Source of the DNA: an uncultured Eubacteriales bacterium
GTDB lineage: Bacteria > Bacillota > Clostridia > Oscillospirales > QAKW01
DNA length: 42,366 nt
Reading direction: 5' to 3'
NCBI GenBank assembly: GCA_902492505.1
Contig: CABULU010000011.1
Coordinates: 1 to 42,366, forward strand
In this document: piece after piece, positions 9,873-17,597 of the stretch
How positions within the stretch are numbered: position 1 is the first letter of the stretch
Layout of the letters: every line of letters starts with the position of its first letter
Made by a program: the position numbers and the translations under genes
The notes under the pieces: generated by a model
The model's input: only the letters and a program-made list of their open reading frames with translations
The model's database searches: none
Told to the model about the DNA's origin: nothing

Positions 9873-11108
9873 CTAAACCGTCCACAATCCGAGCGCGGGG
9901 TTGCTTATATAGTAAATCTGCTCACCGTTTATATTGTGCATGCCGTCCTTCAAGTTTCCGTAAAGCTCATACGCCTTATGATACGGCATATAGGAATAAT
10001 TTACTGACGTTATTTCTTCCGGCGACATATTTTCGGCGGCGTAAGTTATTTTAAACCGCCCGTCGGATGAGCCGTGTATCAGGTGCGCCGCGACAGAAAG
10101 ATTTTCCCGCAGGTCGGCGTTTTCCCTGACAAGCTCCAGCACCCGCTCGCGACCGACATAGCCATACTTTCGGATAAGGCGATCGTTTTCCGCATCCTCA
10201 CCGAATTTTTTAATACCGGGCGCCAGGATAATAAGCTCGCCTCCGTTTGCAATCGCCATCCGGGTGCGGTATATCGCCTTATTGCCAAGCCATGTACTTT
10301 TAAATTCACGAGGGTCAAGATTTACGACAACTTTTTTCAGCGGCGCGTCCACCTTGGTAAGATTTTTCTCCCGACTCTGCTCCACCGCCATTTCAAAAAG
10401 CTCCCGCGCACGACCGATAAACAGTCCATGTATATTAGTTTTGTCGCCGTCATTTGTAGTAACGGTAAGCACGTACATAAGCGGCACATCCTTTAGAAAA
10501 TGCTGCTCCGCATAGTCAAAAACACGGCGCACCGGAGAAAAATCACGACCCATCACCCGCTCCATGCCGTAAAATGCACCGAGCATATGCGAGCTGTTTA
10601 TCATACTGCTGCCTCCGCAGCCCACAAAGATATTTTTCGAGTAATTTGCCATTCCCACAACCTCATGCGGAACAACCTGACCGACAGATATTATAAGGTC
10701 GTAGCTTTTATCCACAATTCGTCTGTTAACCTCAACATCTATGCTGTCTTTCACAAGTCCGTCGGAAACCTCGGATACAAACTCCGCAGGCACCTCCCCT
10801 ATTTTCACAACGTCACTGCGCCAGTTGTGAACAAGGATTTTTTCAAAAGGAACATCCTTTCCGAAAAACGCCTCGCATTCTCCGCGAGTCATTGGCTCGT
10901 GTGTACCGAGCGCCGGCATGATATCAACGGTGCATCGGTCTTTAAGGCAGTCATAATACATTTTTGTAAGTATTCCCGCTCCCGAATACATACGCGTATA
11001 ATCGGGCGGAAGAATAAGAACTTTTTTAATGCTTTTATCTTCAAGGGATTTTTCAACCGCTCCGTAAAGGCTTTGCATTTCTATTCCCACATCATTTTTC
11101 AGATACAT
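9873..11108 (-). CDS. LarA-family nickel-pincer 2-hydroxyacid racemase/epimerase
   Basis: Member of the lactate racemase (LarA, DUF2088) family, 411 residues. LarA enzymes invert 2-hydroxyacids by hydride transfer using a nickel-pincer nucleotide. The known L. plantarum residues His108, His174, Lys184 and His200 correspond well to His70 (ALGTHEPMT), His148, Lys158 and His174 here: the 10-residue His-to-Lys and 16-residue Lys-to-His spacings are identical. The usual GFSGG-type glycine loop is replaced by a VVGMANYSK sequence, so the substrate may not be lactate. GGGAGA precedes the ATG at 11108. It sits 18 bases after a MscS gene and close to gnd and a sugar-acid kinase, which favours a sugar-acid epimerase role (inference). 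No larB/C/E cofactor genes are in the window. Confidence 0.85.
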   Translation of the reverse strand: MYLKNDVGIEMQSLYGAVEKSLEDKSIKKVLILPPDYTRMYSGAGILTKMYYDCLKDRCTVDIMPALGTHEPMTRGECEAFFGKDVPFEKILVHNWRSDVVKIGEVPAEFVSEVSDGLVKDSIDVEVNRRIVDKSYDLIISVGQVVPHEVVGMANYSKNIFVGCGGSSMINSSHMLGAFYGMERVMGRDFSPVRRVFDYAEQHFLKDVPLMYVLTVTTNDGDKTNIHGLFIGRARELFEMAVEQSREKNLTKVDAPLKKVVVNLDPREFKSTWLGNKAIYRTRMAIANGGELIILAPGIKKFGEDAENDRLIRKYGYVGRERVLELVRENADLRENLSVAAHLIHGSSDGRFKITYAAENMSPEEITSVNYSYMPYHKAYELYGNLKDGMHNINGEQIYYISNPALGLWTV

Positions 11109-11126
11109 AAATAAATCTCCCGTAAT

Positions 11127-11936
11127 TTAATTTGTATGGATATCGAGCTGCGGGAATGGTATTTCAATCCCGTTTTCGTCAAATGCCTTTTTAACGCTTT
11201 TCTGAATATCAAAATTAACCGTCCAGTAATCGTCTGACATGCACCACATACGCAGCACAAACTCGAGCGAGCTGTCACGCTGAGCATTGAGCGCTGCAAA
11301 AGGTGCGGGGTCATCCAAGACAAGACTGTGTGCTCTCGCAACATCCAGCAAAACCGAAACTACCTTATCAGCATCGCTGCTATATGCGGCGGTAAAAACA
11401 AGGTCTACGCGTCGCCTGTCGTTTGCAGAAAAATTAGTAATGGCCGTATTTGTAAGCTGACCATTCGGTACTGTAATCAGCTTGTTGTCCGGGGTACACA
11501 GCTTTGTATAGAAAACAGTTATATCGGTGACGGTACCGCTGCCGGAGGTTATTTCTATATAATCTCCGATTTTAAACGGCTTGAAAAGCAAAATCATAAC
11601 TCCGCCTGCAAGATTTGACAACGCACCCTGAAGCGCAAGACCGATAGCAACGCCGGCACTGGCAAGCAGCGTTACAAACGAAGTCATTGGTATACCTACA
11701 ACGGATGCTGCCGTTATAAACAGCAATACGTACATAATGATTCGAATGAAGCTGATAAGAAATCTGCCAAGGCTCTCGTCAAGACGACCGTACAAGCGGC
11801 TGCTGACAAAACGGCGCATAAACCATTTTACAAGCCACATACCGATAGCAAGTATAACTACACACACCAAAAGACGCATCAGAAATTCAAATGCGCTGTC
11901 ACCGAATTTTTTCAGCTGTTCAAATAAAAAATCCAT
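11127..11936 (-). CDS. Small-conductance mechanosensitive channel (MscS family)
   Basis: A membrane channel of 269 residues that opens on hypo-osmotic membrane tension. The N-terminal region has three hydrophobic segments. The pore helix region GVAIGLALQGALSNLAGGV with its Gly/Ala pattern is classic MscS, followed by the beta domain (FKIGDYIE, TVPNGQLTNTAITNFS) and the cytoplasmic alpha-beta domain. The start at ATG 11936 is chosen because GAGGTGG ends 6 bases upstream; the in-frame GTG at 11945 overlaps that site. It has a clear promoter at 12005-12032 and is followed after 18 bases by the LarA-like gene, so the two are probably cotranscribed. A functional link between the two is unclear. 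Confidence 0.93.
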   Translation of the reverse strand: MDFLFEQLKKFGDSAFEFLMRLLVCVVILAIGMWLVKWFMRRFVSSRLYGRLDESLGRFLISFIRIIMYVLLFITAASVVGIPMTSFVTLLASAGVAIGLALQGALSNLAGGVMILLFKPFKIGDYIEITSGSGTVTDITVFYTKLCTPDNKLITVPNGQLTNTAITNFSANDRRRVDLVFTAAYSSDADKVVSVLLDVARAHSLVLDDPAPFAALNAQRDSSLEFVLRMWCMSDDYWTVNFDIQKSVKKAFDENGIEIPFPQLDIHTN

Positions 11937-12004
11937 ATTTTCCACCTCGTTTTATAATATAATTTCAAAAATTATGGTATCCCGGGCATTTTGCGTTTAT
12001 TAAC

Positions 12005-12032
12005 ATTATAGCTACGATAAACCAATTGTCAA
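12005..12032 (-). promoter_or_regulatory. Sigma-A type promoter of mscS-larA-like operon
   Basis: Minus strand TTGACA (12027-12032), a 16-base spacer and TATAAT (12005-12010). Transcription would start near 11998, leaving a leader of about 60 bases. It faces away from the tRNA promoter at 12077-12105. Confidence 0.8.
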
Positions 12033-12076
12033 TATCGCATACGTTCTTAAGCGTATAAAAAAAGTTGAAAAAAGTG

Positions 12077-12105
12077 TTGACAAAAGGCTGTAAAGCAGCT
12101 ATAAT
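12077..12105 (+). promoter_or_regulatory. Perfect-consensus sigma-A promoter of the tRNA pair
   Basis: TTGACA (12077-12082), exactly 17 bases, then TATAAT (12100-12105). Both hexamers match consensus at all positions. It lies 14 bases before the first tRNA, as expected for a stable-RNA promoter. Confidence 0.92.
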
Positions 12106-12119
12106 TATTTTCGTTATCC

Positions 12120-12194
12120 GCTGGTGTGGCTCAATGGCAGAGCAGCTGATTTGTAATCAGCAGGTTGATGGTTCGACTCCGTTCACCAGCTCCA
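12120..12194 (+). tRNA. tRNA-Thr (anticodon TGT)
   Basis: Acceptor stem GCTGGTG (12120-12126) pairs with CACCAGC (12184-12190). The anticodon stem GCTGA/TCAGC encloses the loop TTTGTAA with anticodon TGT, reading ACA. The GGTTCGACTCC T-loop is normal. Discriminator T is at 12191 and CCA is encoded at 12192-12194. It is cotranscribed with the tRNA-Tyr that follows after 6 bases. Confidence 0.97.
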
Positions 12195-12200
12195 TAATTT

Positions 12201-12285
12201 GGGAGTGTTCCCGAGCGGCCAAAGGGGGCAGACTGTAAATCTGTTGCTTTCAGCTACGGTGGTTCGAATCCACCCGCTCCCACCA
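12201..12285 (+). tRNA. tRNA-Tyr (anticodon GTA), class II
   Basis: Acceptor stem GGGAGTG pairs with CGCTCCC with one T-G wobble. The anticodon loop CTGTAAA gives anticodon GTA. A long variable arm follows the anticodon stem, as in bacterial tRNA-Tyr, and GGTTCGAATCC is the T arm. CCA is encoded at 12283-12285. A terminator hairpin begins directly after. Confidence 0.97.
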
Positions 12286-12287
12286 TG

Positions 12288-12322
12288 TCGGAGCAAGCTA
12301 TATATCGCTTGCTCCGATTTTT
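12288..12322 (+). terminator. Rho-independent terminator of the tRNA operon
   Basis: An 11-base perfect stem, TCGGAGCAAGC (12288-12298) with GCTTGCTCCGA (12307-12317), followed by TTTTT. There is no equivalent T run on the other strand, so it works only for the tRNA direction. Confidence 0.92.
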
Positions 12323-12335
12323 CTTTTTTAATTAA

Positions 12336-12364
12336 CTAACAGTCGATTTGTTAAACGCTATTAT
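12336..12364 (+). promoter_or_regulatory. Possible promoter of the esterase/acyltransferase gene
   Basis: CTAACA (12336-12341), a 17-base spacer and TATTAT (12359-12364). The -35 matches consensus at only 4 of 6 positions and the leader would be short, so this is tentative. Confidence 0.35.
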
Positions 12365-12385
12365 CGTACCATATAAGGAGAAAAA

Positions 12386-14602
12386 ATGCTTCAGGAAAGC
12401 TTTATTCGTTTACAGCTGAGTCTGTTCAAACCTTTTGTTTCAAATTGCTCGCTTAAAACAGCTCGAGAAGGTCAGGATAAGCTTGGGCTGCTGATGGCAT
12501 CTATGCAAAAAAAGCAAGTAACAGTTAAAGATATAAGCCTTTGCAGCTTCAACGGCGCGATGATATCTCCCAAGGTCGAGCAGTCGGGAGGCGTTATTCT
12601 TTATCTTCACGGAGGCGGATACACCTGCGGAAACCTGACATATGCCAAAGGGTTTGGTACAACGCTTTCGGCGCGTCTTAAAGTCAGGGTGCTCTGCCCC
12701 GCCTACCGCCTTGCTCCTGAATTTCCATTTCCGGCAGCGGTGGAAGACGCCTTTGCAGCATATAAGTACCTGCTGTCAAGCGGCTACCGTGCGGACGAGA
12801 TAATGCTGTGCGGCGAAAGTGCGGGCGGAGGACTCATATTTTCACTTTGTCTCAAACTGAAAGAAAACAACTATGAAATGCCCGCGGGGATAATTGCGAT
12901 TTCACCATGGACCGACCTTACCCTATCCGGTAAAACATTTGAAACCAATGAAAACGCCGATCCGTCCATGACAAAACAGCGGCTTAAATTCTATGCCGAC
13001 TGTTATGTTCACGGAACGACCGACGGCATCAAAGATGAAAAATCCGACATTGAAATGAAGTCTGCTCCGCTTATCTCACCGTTGTTCGGACGCCTCGACT
13101 CAATGCCCCCCTCACTCATATTTGCCGGCGGCGATGAAATTATGCTTGACGACGCACGCATGATGCAAAAGGCGCTGCTTGACGCCGGGCGCTCATGCCG
13201 TCTTATAGTCCGCGAAGGAATGTGGCACGGTTATGTTCTCTATTCGCTAAAACAAAACAGCGGTGACTTTGATGAGATGGCTCAATTTTTGTCGGAGCAT
13301 ATGTCACAGACAAAAAAATTACGCTACATCCGGCTTGATAACGCTGCAAAAATATATCCGGCAATCAAAACAAAACGATGGAATAACTATTTCAGACTAT
13401 CTGCTACGTTAAACGAGCCGGTAGACAGAGGAATACTTCAGGCGGCACTTGACGTGACCGTACACCGCTTCCCTTCAATAGCCGTACGGCTAAAACGAGG
13501 TATTTTCTGGTACTATCTTGAAGAGATTCCAAACGCCCCTCAAATTTCAGAAGAATATTCCTATCCGCTTATACACACACCGTTTGACGACGTTCGCAAA
13601 TGCGCGTTCCGTGTAATACATTACAATAACCGCATATCCGCCGAATTTTTTCATGCAATTACCGACGGCAACGGAGGACTTGTATTTCTCAAAACCTTAC
13701 TTGCAGAATACATTTCAAGAAAATATCATGTACAGATTCCGGCGGAAAACGGCGTATTGGACCGTCTCGAAACGCCTCACGGCGGCGAGCTGGAGGACAG
13801 CTTTCTAAAATACGGCGGAGACGTCGGCAAAAGCCTGTGGGATAAAAACGCCTTTCATTTCTCAGGCACTCCGGAGCCGGACGGATTCTGTACTGACACC
13901 ACCTTTATTATGGACGCCGACCGTATTGTAAGAGAGGCAAAAAAACGCGGAGTTACCGTCACCGCACTGCTCACAGCTGCACTTGTAAAGGCTACTATAT
14001 CGGCTCAGGAACATGCCGTTAAAAACCCGAAGCGCAGAAAAGACGTCAAGGTACTGCTCCCTGTAAATTTGAGAAATATATTTCCGAGCCGGACACTGCG
14101 CAATTTCGCGCTGTACACAATAGCAGGAGTAGACGTTAGGCTTGGTGAATACTCCTTTGACGAGCTGTGTACAACAATTTACCATCAGATGAAGCTGATG
14201 ATAACGGAAAAGCAGCTTAGACGCCACATCAGTGCAAACATAAGTATTGAAAAAAACGCCATTGTAAGAGTGATGCCGCTGTTTATAAAAAACATTGCGA
14301 TGAAAACCGCCTTTAATCTTGTAGGTGAACGTACGTCAAGCTTCAGCTTTTCAAATTTAGGCGTTATATCTTTGCCCGTGCCGATGTCACAATATATTTC
14401 ACGAATGGACTTTGTGCTCGGCGTTCAGCTTCACTCTCCCTACAATGTCGCAGCGATAAGCTATAACAAAACGCTTTATATGAATTTCATACGCAATATA
14501 AAAGAACCGATACTTGAATATAGATTCTGGGAAGTTTTACGAGGCATAGGCATACACGCAAAAGTTGAAAGCAACCAAAAAAACGGCGAAAGCAAAAAGT
14601 AA
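12386..14602 (+). CDS. Fusion of HSL-type alpha/beta hydrolase and condensation/alcohol-acetyltransferase-like domain
   Basis: A 738-residue two-domain protein. Residues 1 to about 305 form a hormone-sensitive-lipase-type alpha/beta hydrolase: oxyanion motif HGGG at 75-78, nucleophile elbow GESAG with Ser145, a probable acid Asp250 in GGDE, and His281 in WHGY. Residues of about 315-738 resemble condensation/alcohol acetyltransferase domains of the CoA-dependent acyltransferase superfamily, with the HxxxDG motif HAITDG at 423-428 (His423, Asp427) and a conserved C-terminal strand region. No signal peptide or membrane helix is evident. AAGGAG lies 5 bases before the ATG. The next gene, a zinc-ribbon membrane protein, starts 16 bases later. 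A role in making or remodelling an ester lipid is inferred; the substrates are unknown. Confidence 0.85.
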   Translation: MLQESFIRLQLSLFKPFVSNCSLKTAREGQDKLGLLMASMQKKQVTVKDISLCSFNGAMISPKVEQSGGVILYLHGGGYTCGNLTYAKGFGTTLSARLKVRVLCPAYRLAPEFPFPAAVEDAFAAYKYLLSSGYRADEIMLCGESAGGGLIFSLCLKLKENNYEMPAGIIAISPWTDLTLSGKTFETNENADPSMTKQRLKFYADCYVHGTTDGIKDEKSDIEMKSAPLISPLFGRLDSMPPSLIFAGGDEIMLDDARMMQKALLDAGRSCRLIVREGMWHGYVLYSLKQNSGDFDEMAQFLSEHMSQTKKLRYIRLDNAAKIYPAIKTKRWNNYFRLSATLNEPVDRGILQAALDVTVHRFPSIAVRLKRGIFWYYLEEIPNAPQISEEYSYPLIHTPFDDVRKCAFRVIHYNNRISAEFFHAITDGNGGLVFLKTLLAEYISRKYHVQIPAENGVLDRLETPHGGELEDSFLKYGGDVGKSLWDKNAFHFSGTPEPDGFCTDTTFIMDADRIVREAKKRGVTVTALLTAALVKATISAQEHAVKNPKRRKDVKVLLPVNLRNIFPSRTLRNFALYTIAGVDVRLGEYSFDELCTTIYHQMKLMITEKQLRRHISANISIEKNAIVRVMPLFIKNIAMKTAFNLVGERTSSFSFSNLGVISLPVPMSQYISRMDFVLGVQLHSPYNVAAISYNKTLYMNFIRNIKEPILEYRFWEVLRGIGIHAKVESNQKNGESKK

Positions 14603-14618
14603 TAAGGAGGCAACAAAT

Positions 14619-15311
14619 ATGTACTGCATAAAATGCGGCGTTGAGCTGGCAGAGCATGAAAAAAAGTGTCCCCTGTGCGGCACCGAAATAATCTATCCAG
14701 AATTTATTAAAGATGCCCCCGCTCCGTTTCCCGAAAACAAAACGGTGTACAGAGAACTGAACCGCAACGGGTTTTTATTTATTCTTTCATTTTTATTTTT
14801 TACCGCTGCGGCACTTACGCTCATATGCGACCTGTCACGCAGCCAGACTATCGTTTGGTCCGGATATGCTGCAGGCGGCATCGCACTTGGCTATATCATT
14901 ATAATTCTACCGATGTGGTTTAAAAACAGAGAACCCGTATTTTTTCTTGCCGCCGATTTTACATCAGTTCTTTTGTACCTCTATTATATCAATCAAAGAA
15001 ATGACGCGAAGTGGTTTACCTCATTTGCCCTGCCTGTCGTCGTGCTTTTGGCAGCGCTCACCTGCTTATCTGTATTTTTGTGCAGACACTTCCGGCAAAA
15101 AATACTGTATATACTGGGCGGAGCATTTATACTATTGGGCGGACTTATCGTATTCACGGAATTCTTAATAATTTATACATTCGGACTTACACAAAGACTT
15201 GTTTGGTCCGTTTACCCACTCACTGTATTTGTATTAATCGGTGCTTCGCTTTTAACAGTTGCCGCTTGTCCTAAGCTACGGCATTATCTTGAACGAAAAC
15301 TTATGATGTAG
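14619..15311 (+). CDS. Zinc-ribbon multi-pass membrane protein of unknown function (possibly DUF6320)
   Basis: A 230-residue protein. The N-terminus carries a CxxC...CxxC zinc ribbon (Cys3, Cys6, Cys19, Cys22) followed by a Pro-rich linker. From about residue 48 there are about six hydrophobic segments, so the ribbon is probably cytoplasmic with a membrane-embedded remainder. The start is the ATG at 14619, 8 bases after AAGGAGG; a longer frame upstream overlaps the preceding gene and has no ribosome-binding site. It is coupled to the esterase/acyltransferase fusion upstream, suggesting both work on a membrane-associated substrate. I recall similar ribbon-plus-helices proteins as DUF6320, but cannot confirm that here. 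It ends at a bidirectional terminator. Confidence 0.8.
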   Translation: MYCIKCGVELAEHEKKCPLCGTEIIYPEFIKDAPAPFPENKTVYRELNRNGFLFILSFLFFTAAALTLICDLSRSQTIVWSGYAAGGIALGYIIIILPMWFKNREPVFFLAADFTSVLLYLYYINQRNDAKWFTSFALPVVVLLAALTCLSVFLCRHFRQKILYILGGAFILLGGLIVFTEFLIIYTFGLTQRLVWSVYPLTVFVLIGASLLTVAACPKLRHYLERKLMM

Positions 15312-15326
15312 TGTAAAAAGTAAAAT

Positions 15327-15351
15327 AAAAACGCCCGCTGCGGGCGTTTTT
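15327..15351. terminator. Bidirectional terminator between convergent genes
   Basis: Stem ACGCCCG (15331-15337) and CGGGCGT (15341-15347) with a 3-base loop, flanked by A and T runs on both sides. It can terminate the zinc-ribbon gene on the plus strand and the YhhN-like gene on the minus strand. Confidence 0.88.
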
Positions 15352-15364
15352 ATTTTATTAAGTA

Positions 15365-16072
15365 TCAGTTTAAACGCCTGCTTTCAAAAACAGACAGAGC
15401 CAAAAACCCCTCTGCGGGGTAATAAAGCAGCAGACACAGAAAATCAAAGATTGCGCCGACATCGGCAAACATACCGAAAACAAGCATAAGATCAGACAGA
15501 AAAAACATAAGTGTGCCTAAAAGCAGCGTAAGTCTAAAATGTGCATCCATTCTTCCGGTCAGGGCAATTGAAATTCCTTTACTAAGCATACAGGAAATTA
15601 TAACGGCATAAATATACACGACAATTTTTACGTCGCCAAACGAAAATCCGGGATAAAAAGTAATAAGACATACAGCTCCTGCAATAATCGCAAGAGCAAT
15701 TACAAAATCACGAGGCAGTGGTCTTAGCAAAACAGTAAAAGCGGTAAGAAACAGTACATGCCCAATCGCAAACAGCACAGCGCCGGCAATAAAATCAAAA
15801 TTAAGACCGATATCCCCTGCTCCGGCAAACACCTGACCCAAAAGCATTATAATACAAAACGCACGCAAATTTTTCCGCTTAATCAGCGCACGGGTAAGCA
15901 TCAGATTAATAAAACAATAGAGAATAAAAGCCACGCTTGCAGCGGCTTTAAATCCGTCACGAGCAGGCTTGTCAAAGGACATAAACTGCGAAAAATAATA
16001 AAACCATCCGACTGTCAGCACCGTCAAAAACATAACAATATTGATGATTTTTTCTTTTTTTGTAATATTCAT
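15365..16072 (-). CDS. YhhN/TMEM86-family membrane protein, lysoplasmalogenase-like
   Basis: About 235 residues, nearly all hydrophobic, with around eight membrane segments, matching YhhN/TMEM86 proteins in length and pattern. Characterised members hydrolyse the vinyl-ether bond of lysoplasmalogens, releasing a fatty aldehyde. It lies directly after an ALDH3-type aldehyde dehydrogenase, which could oxidise exactly such an aldehyde; that pairing supports the assignment. Two starts are possible, ATG 16078 and ATG 16072; the latter is chosen since GAGAG is 7 bases before it but only 1 before the former. The biochemical role here is inferred from family and context. Confidence 0.75.
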   Translation of the reverse strand: MNITKKEKIINIVMFLTVLTVGWFYYFSQFMSFDKPARDGFKAAASVAFILYCFINLMLTRALIKRKNLRAFCIIMLLGQVFAGAGDIGLNFDFIAGAVLFAIGHVLFLTAFTVLLRPLPRDFVIALAIIAGAVCLITFYPGFSFGDVKIVVYIYAVIISCMLSKGISIALTGRMDAHFRLTLLLGTLMFFLSDLMLVFGMFADVGAIFDFLCLLLYYPAEGFLALSVFESRRLN

Positions 16073-16087
16073 TTTCATACTCTCTGG

Positions 16088-17467
16088 TTATTTTACAAAC
16101 AGACGTATAAGTCTGTCATGAAAGTCGCTGTACGGCTGATACCTCATAGGCAAGTCAACAAACGTCTTTTTATCCACAATACTTTTGAAATGCGTAAATG
16201 TATCAAATCCACGTTTTCCATGATATGCGCCCATGCCGCTTTCACCGACGCCGCCAAAGCCCATGCCGCTTGTAGCAAGATGAATAAGCGTATCATTGAT
16301 ACATCCTCCTCCGTAGCTTATACGGGATGTAACTTCTCTGACGGTTTTTCTGTCGGAGGTAAAAAGATAAAGAGCAAGAGGACTGTCCGAAGAATTTATT
16401 TTTTCAATAACATCAAAAAGATTATCGTAAACAAGCACAGGAAGAATCGGGCCGAAAATCTCCTCGCGCATCACAGGGTCGTTCCAGCCGACACTATCCA
16501 TTATCGTCGGTGAAATCTGAAGAGTTTTAGCACAGGTTTCTCCTCCCGAAACGATATTACCCTGTTCCATAAGAGCGCACAATCTTTCAAAATGCTTACC
16601 GTTTACAATCCTGCCGTAATTCTCATTTTTCAAAGGTCTGTCACCGTACTGAATAGAGATCTGCTTTTTAAGCTGTGATAAAAGCCTGTTCTTTACACTT
16701 GAATGACAATAAATATAATCCGGTGCAACGCAAGTCTGCCCGCAGTTTATAAACTTACCAAAAACTATGCGTTTTGCAGCAAGAGAAATATCAGCGGTTT
16801 TATCCACAATACACGGACTTTTTCCTCCAAGCTCCAGCGTTACGGGAATCAGCCGCTCGGATGCCGCACGCATAACTTCACGTCCGACGGTTTTGCTGCC
16901 GGTAAAAAATATATAGTCAAAATCGCATTGTAACAGACTGGTATTTTCCTGCCTGCCGCCCGTTACTGCCGCAACATATTCCGCCGGAAAGCACTCGTAA
17001 AGCATTTGAGCAATAACAGCACTTGTCGCGGGTGAATAGGCGCTTGGCTTTACAATTGCGGTATTTCCCGCCGCAATCGCATCAATAAGAGGATCGCACG
17101 TCAGAAGAAAGGGATAATTCCACGGGCTCATTATCAGCACACTTCCGTAAGGAACCGGCTTAACATAGCTTTTTGACGCAAACTGTGCAAGCGGAGTATG
17201 AACACGCTTTATACTCGAAAACCGTTTAATATGACGCAGCATATACCCAAGTTCACTTTTTACGAGCGCAACCTCACACATATAGCTCTCATATCGACTT
17301 TTGCCAAGATCCTCGCGCAGAGCATCAATAACACGCTCTTCATATTTTTCAATTATATTCAAAAAACGTTTCAGCGCATTTGCTCTGAACTTCACCGAAA
17401 GAGTGTCGCCTCGGTTAAAAAACTTTTTTTGCTTTGACAGCAACTCACGCATATTATCAAGCTGCAC
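16088..17467 (-). CDS. Aldehyde dehydrogenase, class 3 (fatty-aldehyde) type
   Basis: An NAD(P)-dependent aldehyde dehydrogenase of the ALDH3/YwdH type, about 459 residues. SPWNYPF, the ELGGKSP motif and the catalytic-cysteine region NCGQTCVAPDY are all present. The C-terminus is the usual length with a GESGMGAYHGKRGFDTFTH segment. I choose a GTG start at 17467: AAAGGGGG lies 8 bases before it, and the upstream ATG at 17504-17506 coincides with the predicted transcription start of the promoter at 17512-17540. It is followed by a YhhN-family gene 15 bases on, suggesting oxidation of lipid-derived aldehydes (inference). Confidence 0.92.
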   Translation of the reverse strand: MQLDNMRELLSKQKKFFNRGDTLSVKFRANALKRFLNIIEKYEERVIDALREDLGKSRYESYMCEVALVKSELGYMLRHIKRFSSIKRVHTPLAQFASKSYVKPVPYGSVLIMSPWNYPFLLTCDPLIDAIAAGNTAIVKPSAYSPATSAVIAQMLYECFPAEYVAAVTGGRQENTSLLQCDFDYIFFTGSKTVGREVMRAASERLIPVTLELGGKSPCIVDKTADISLAAKRIVFGKFINCGQTCVAPDYIYCHSSVKNRLLSQLKKQISIQYGDRPLKNENYGRIVNGKHFERLCALMEQGNIVSGGETCAKTLQISPTIMDSVGWNDPVMREEIFGPILPVLVYDNLFDVIEKINSSDSPLALYLFTSDRKTVREVTSRISYGGGCINDTLIHLATSGMGFGGVGESGMGAYHGKRGFDTFTHFKSIVDKKTFVDLPMRYQPYSDFHDRLIRLFVK

Positions 17468-17511
17468 CGCTAAAGCCCCCTTTATTGTTAATTTGTCTGC
17501 TAACATCGTGT

Positions 17512-17540
17512 ATGATAATACAAAGATTTTTATTTGTCAA
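17512..17540 (-). promoter_or_regulatory. Sigma-A type promoter of aldehyde dehydrogenase gene
   Basis: Minus strand TTGACA (17535-17540), a 17-base spacer and TATCAT (17512-17517). The transcript would begin near 17505, which decides the start codon of the gene downstream. Confidence 0.75.
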
Positions 17541-17549
17541 CCTGTATTA

Positions 17550-17577
17550 TTGACAAACGGAAAAAATAATATATACT
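17550..17577 (+). promoter_or_regulatory. Sigma-A type promoter of the GNAT-led operon
   Basis: TTGACA (17550-17555), a 16-base spacer and TATACT (17572-17577), about 20 bases before the first start codon. It is divergent from the aldehyde dehydrogenase promoter, with 10 bases between the two -35 boxes. Confidence 0.75.
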
Positions 17578-17597
17578 TAATAAAAAGGAGCGATGAA

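Noticed and set aside
12201..12285. tRNA-Leu or tRNA-Ser because of the long variable arm
   Set aside because: The anticodon loop CTGTAAA gives GTA, which is Tyr; bacterial tRNA-Tyr also has a long variable arm.
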